Shown here piece by piece: positions 4,946 to 5,229 of a DNA stretch of 5,229 nucleotides. The notes under the pieces are model-generated. The model had not been told where the DNA came from. It saw only the letters and a program-made list of their open reading frames with translations, and did not search any database. The position numbers and the translations under genes were made by a program. The stretch is from Caldiserica bacterium UBA646 (GTDB lineage: Bacteria; Caldisericota; Caldisericia; Caldisericales; Caldisericaceae), in NCBI GenBank assembly GCA_002299965.1, contig DBOM01000030.1:1-5229 (forward strand), written 5' to 3'. Position 1 is the stretch's first letter. Each line of letters begins with the position of its first letter.

Positions 4946-5229
4946 TTGAATATATTTAATAAAATAAGGCATTCCCGCATTTTACGGAGGCAGTCCGTAA
5001 CCGAGGCAACGCTAATCATCATAGTCATTACATTCCTCAGTAAGATTGTAGGGTACGCGCGGGAAGTGTTCGTTGCAAATTATTTTGGCGCAACGGCGCA
5101 AACTGATGCTTTCCTTATTGCAATGCTTGTGCCCGCGATGATTTTAGGTCTCATCGCGGGTGGTTTGCAAGTAGTAATTATCCCCATTTACACGGAGCGC
5201 AAGAAGAAGGATCCTGCGCAAGCCCGCAT
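4946..5229 (+). CDS. murJ: Lipid II flippase MurJ/MviN, N-terminal part (continues past window)
   Basis: This integral membrane protein moves lipid II across the cytoplasmic membrane for peptidoglycan synthesis. The window holds the first 94 codons of a protein usually about 450-550 residues long. The diagnostic N-terminal pattern is complete: LSKIVGYAREVFVANYFG (31-48), then TDAFLIAMLVP (53-63), GLIAGGLQVVIIPIYTE (68-84). The first membrane helix is about residues 20-38 and the second about 55-80. The usual arginine-aspartate of the family motif is Arg-Glu here (R39, E40). The start is TTG 4946: TAA codons at 4937 and 4940 are just upstream in frame, no ATG occurs before residue 60, and GGAGG (4931-4935) is well placed. 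A perfect 7-bp hairpin lies in the early codons (4982-5000). The gene is more G+C-rich than the cassette genes to its left. Confidence 0.92.
   Translation, partial: MNIFNKIRHSRILRRQSVTEATLIIIVITFLSKIVGYAREVFVANYFGATAQTDAFLIAMLVPAMILGLIAGGLQVVIIPIYTERKKKDPAQAR
4982..5000 (+). other. Hairpin in the early murJ codons
   Basis: TTACGGA (4982-4988) pairs perfectly with TCCGTAA (4994-5000) around GGCAG. It spans codons 13-19, about 36 bases after the TTG start, so it could slow early translation, but it may be chance. Confidence 0.45.

Noticed and set aside
4762..4959. 65-codon open frame on the + strand before murJ
   Set aside because: It runs through the 120-bp repeat and into the murJ start. 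The left repeat copy has no comparable gene, and no ribosome-binding site precedes it.

Overview
The window is about two-thirds A+T and looks bacterial. It has tightly packed same-strand genes with Shine-Dalgarno sites, a classic rho-independent terminator, and a murJ start at the right edge. Nothing fixes the species. The A+T-rich coding style, scattered REP-type 'cgtcattgcg' repeats and an archaeal-type DUF234 ATPase would suit a thermophilic or candidate-phylum bacterium, but that is a weak inference. All genes are on the + strand.

Left block (1-1760): a small operon. It holds the 3' end of an unrecognised gene, proC (pyrroline-5-carboxylate reductase, last step of proline synthesis) joined to it by an ATGA overlap, and a CYTH/triphosphate-tunnel protein five bases further on. 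The operon closes with a strong GC-rich terminator at 1734-1760.

Middle block (about 1771-4872): two genes with their own promoters, bounded by a 120-bp direct repeat (1771-1890 and 4753-4872; 111/120 identical, all nine differences transitions). The first gene encodes a winged-helix DNA-binding domain, a GHKL/HATPase ATP-binding domain and a STAS-like DUF4325 domain in one chain. It is flanked by two nearly identical 42-bp arrays of three TTGACAA(T) sites, one forming its promoter and the other containing its stop codon. The second gene encodes an AAA+ ATPase, a winged helix and a PD-(D/E)xK nuclease-like domain (DUF234 family). Its promoter carries two abutting palindromes over the -10. Between them lies 377 bp of non-coding DNA with degenerate REP-like repeats. 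The layout looks like an accessory cassette placed between two housekeeping loci.

Right edge (4946-5229): the first 94 codons of murJ/mviN (lipid II flippase), with a TTG start and a GGAGG ribosome-binding site. It runs off the window.

The most interesting material is the self-contained regulator with its duplicated site arrays, and the repeat-bounded pairing of that regulator with the AAA-nuclease protein. Functions for the pair are inference only.
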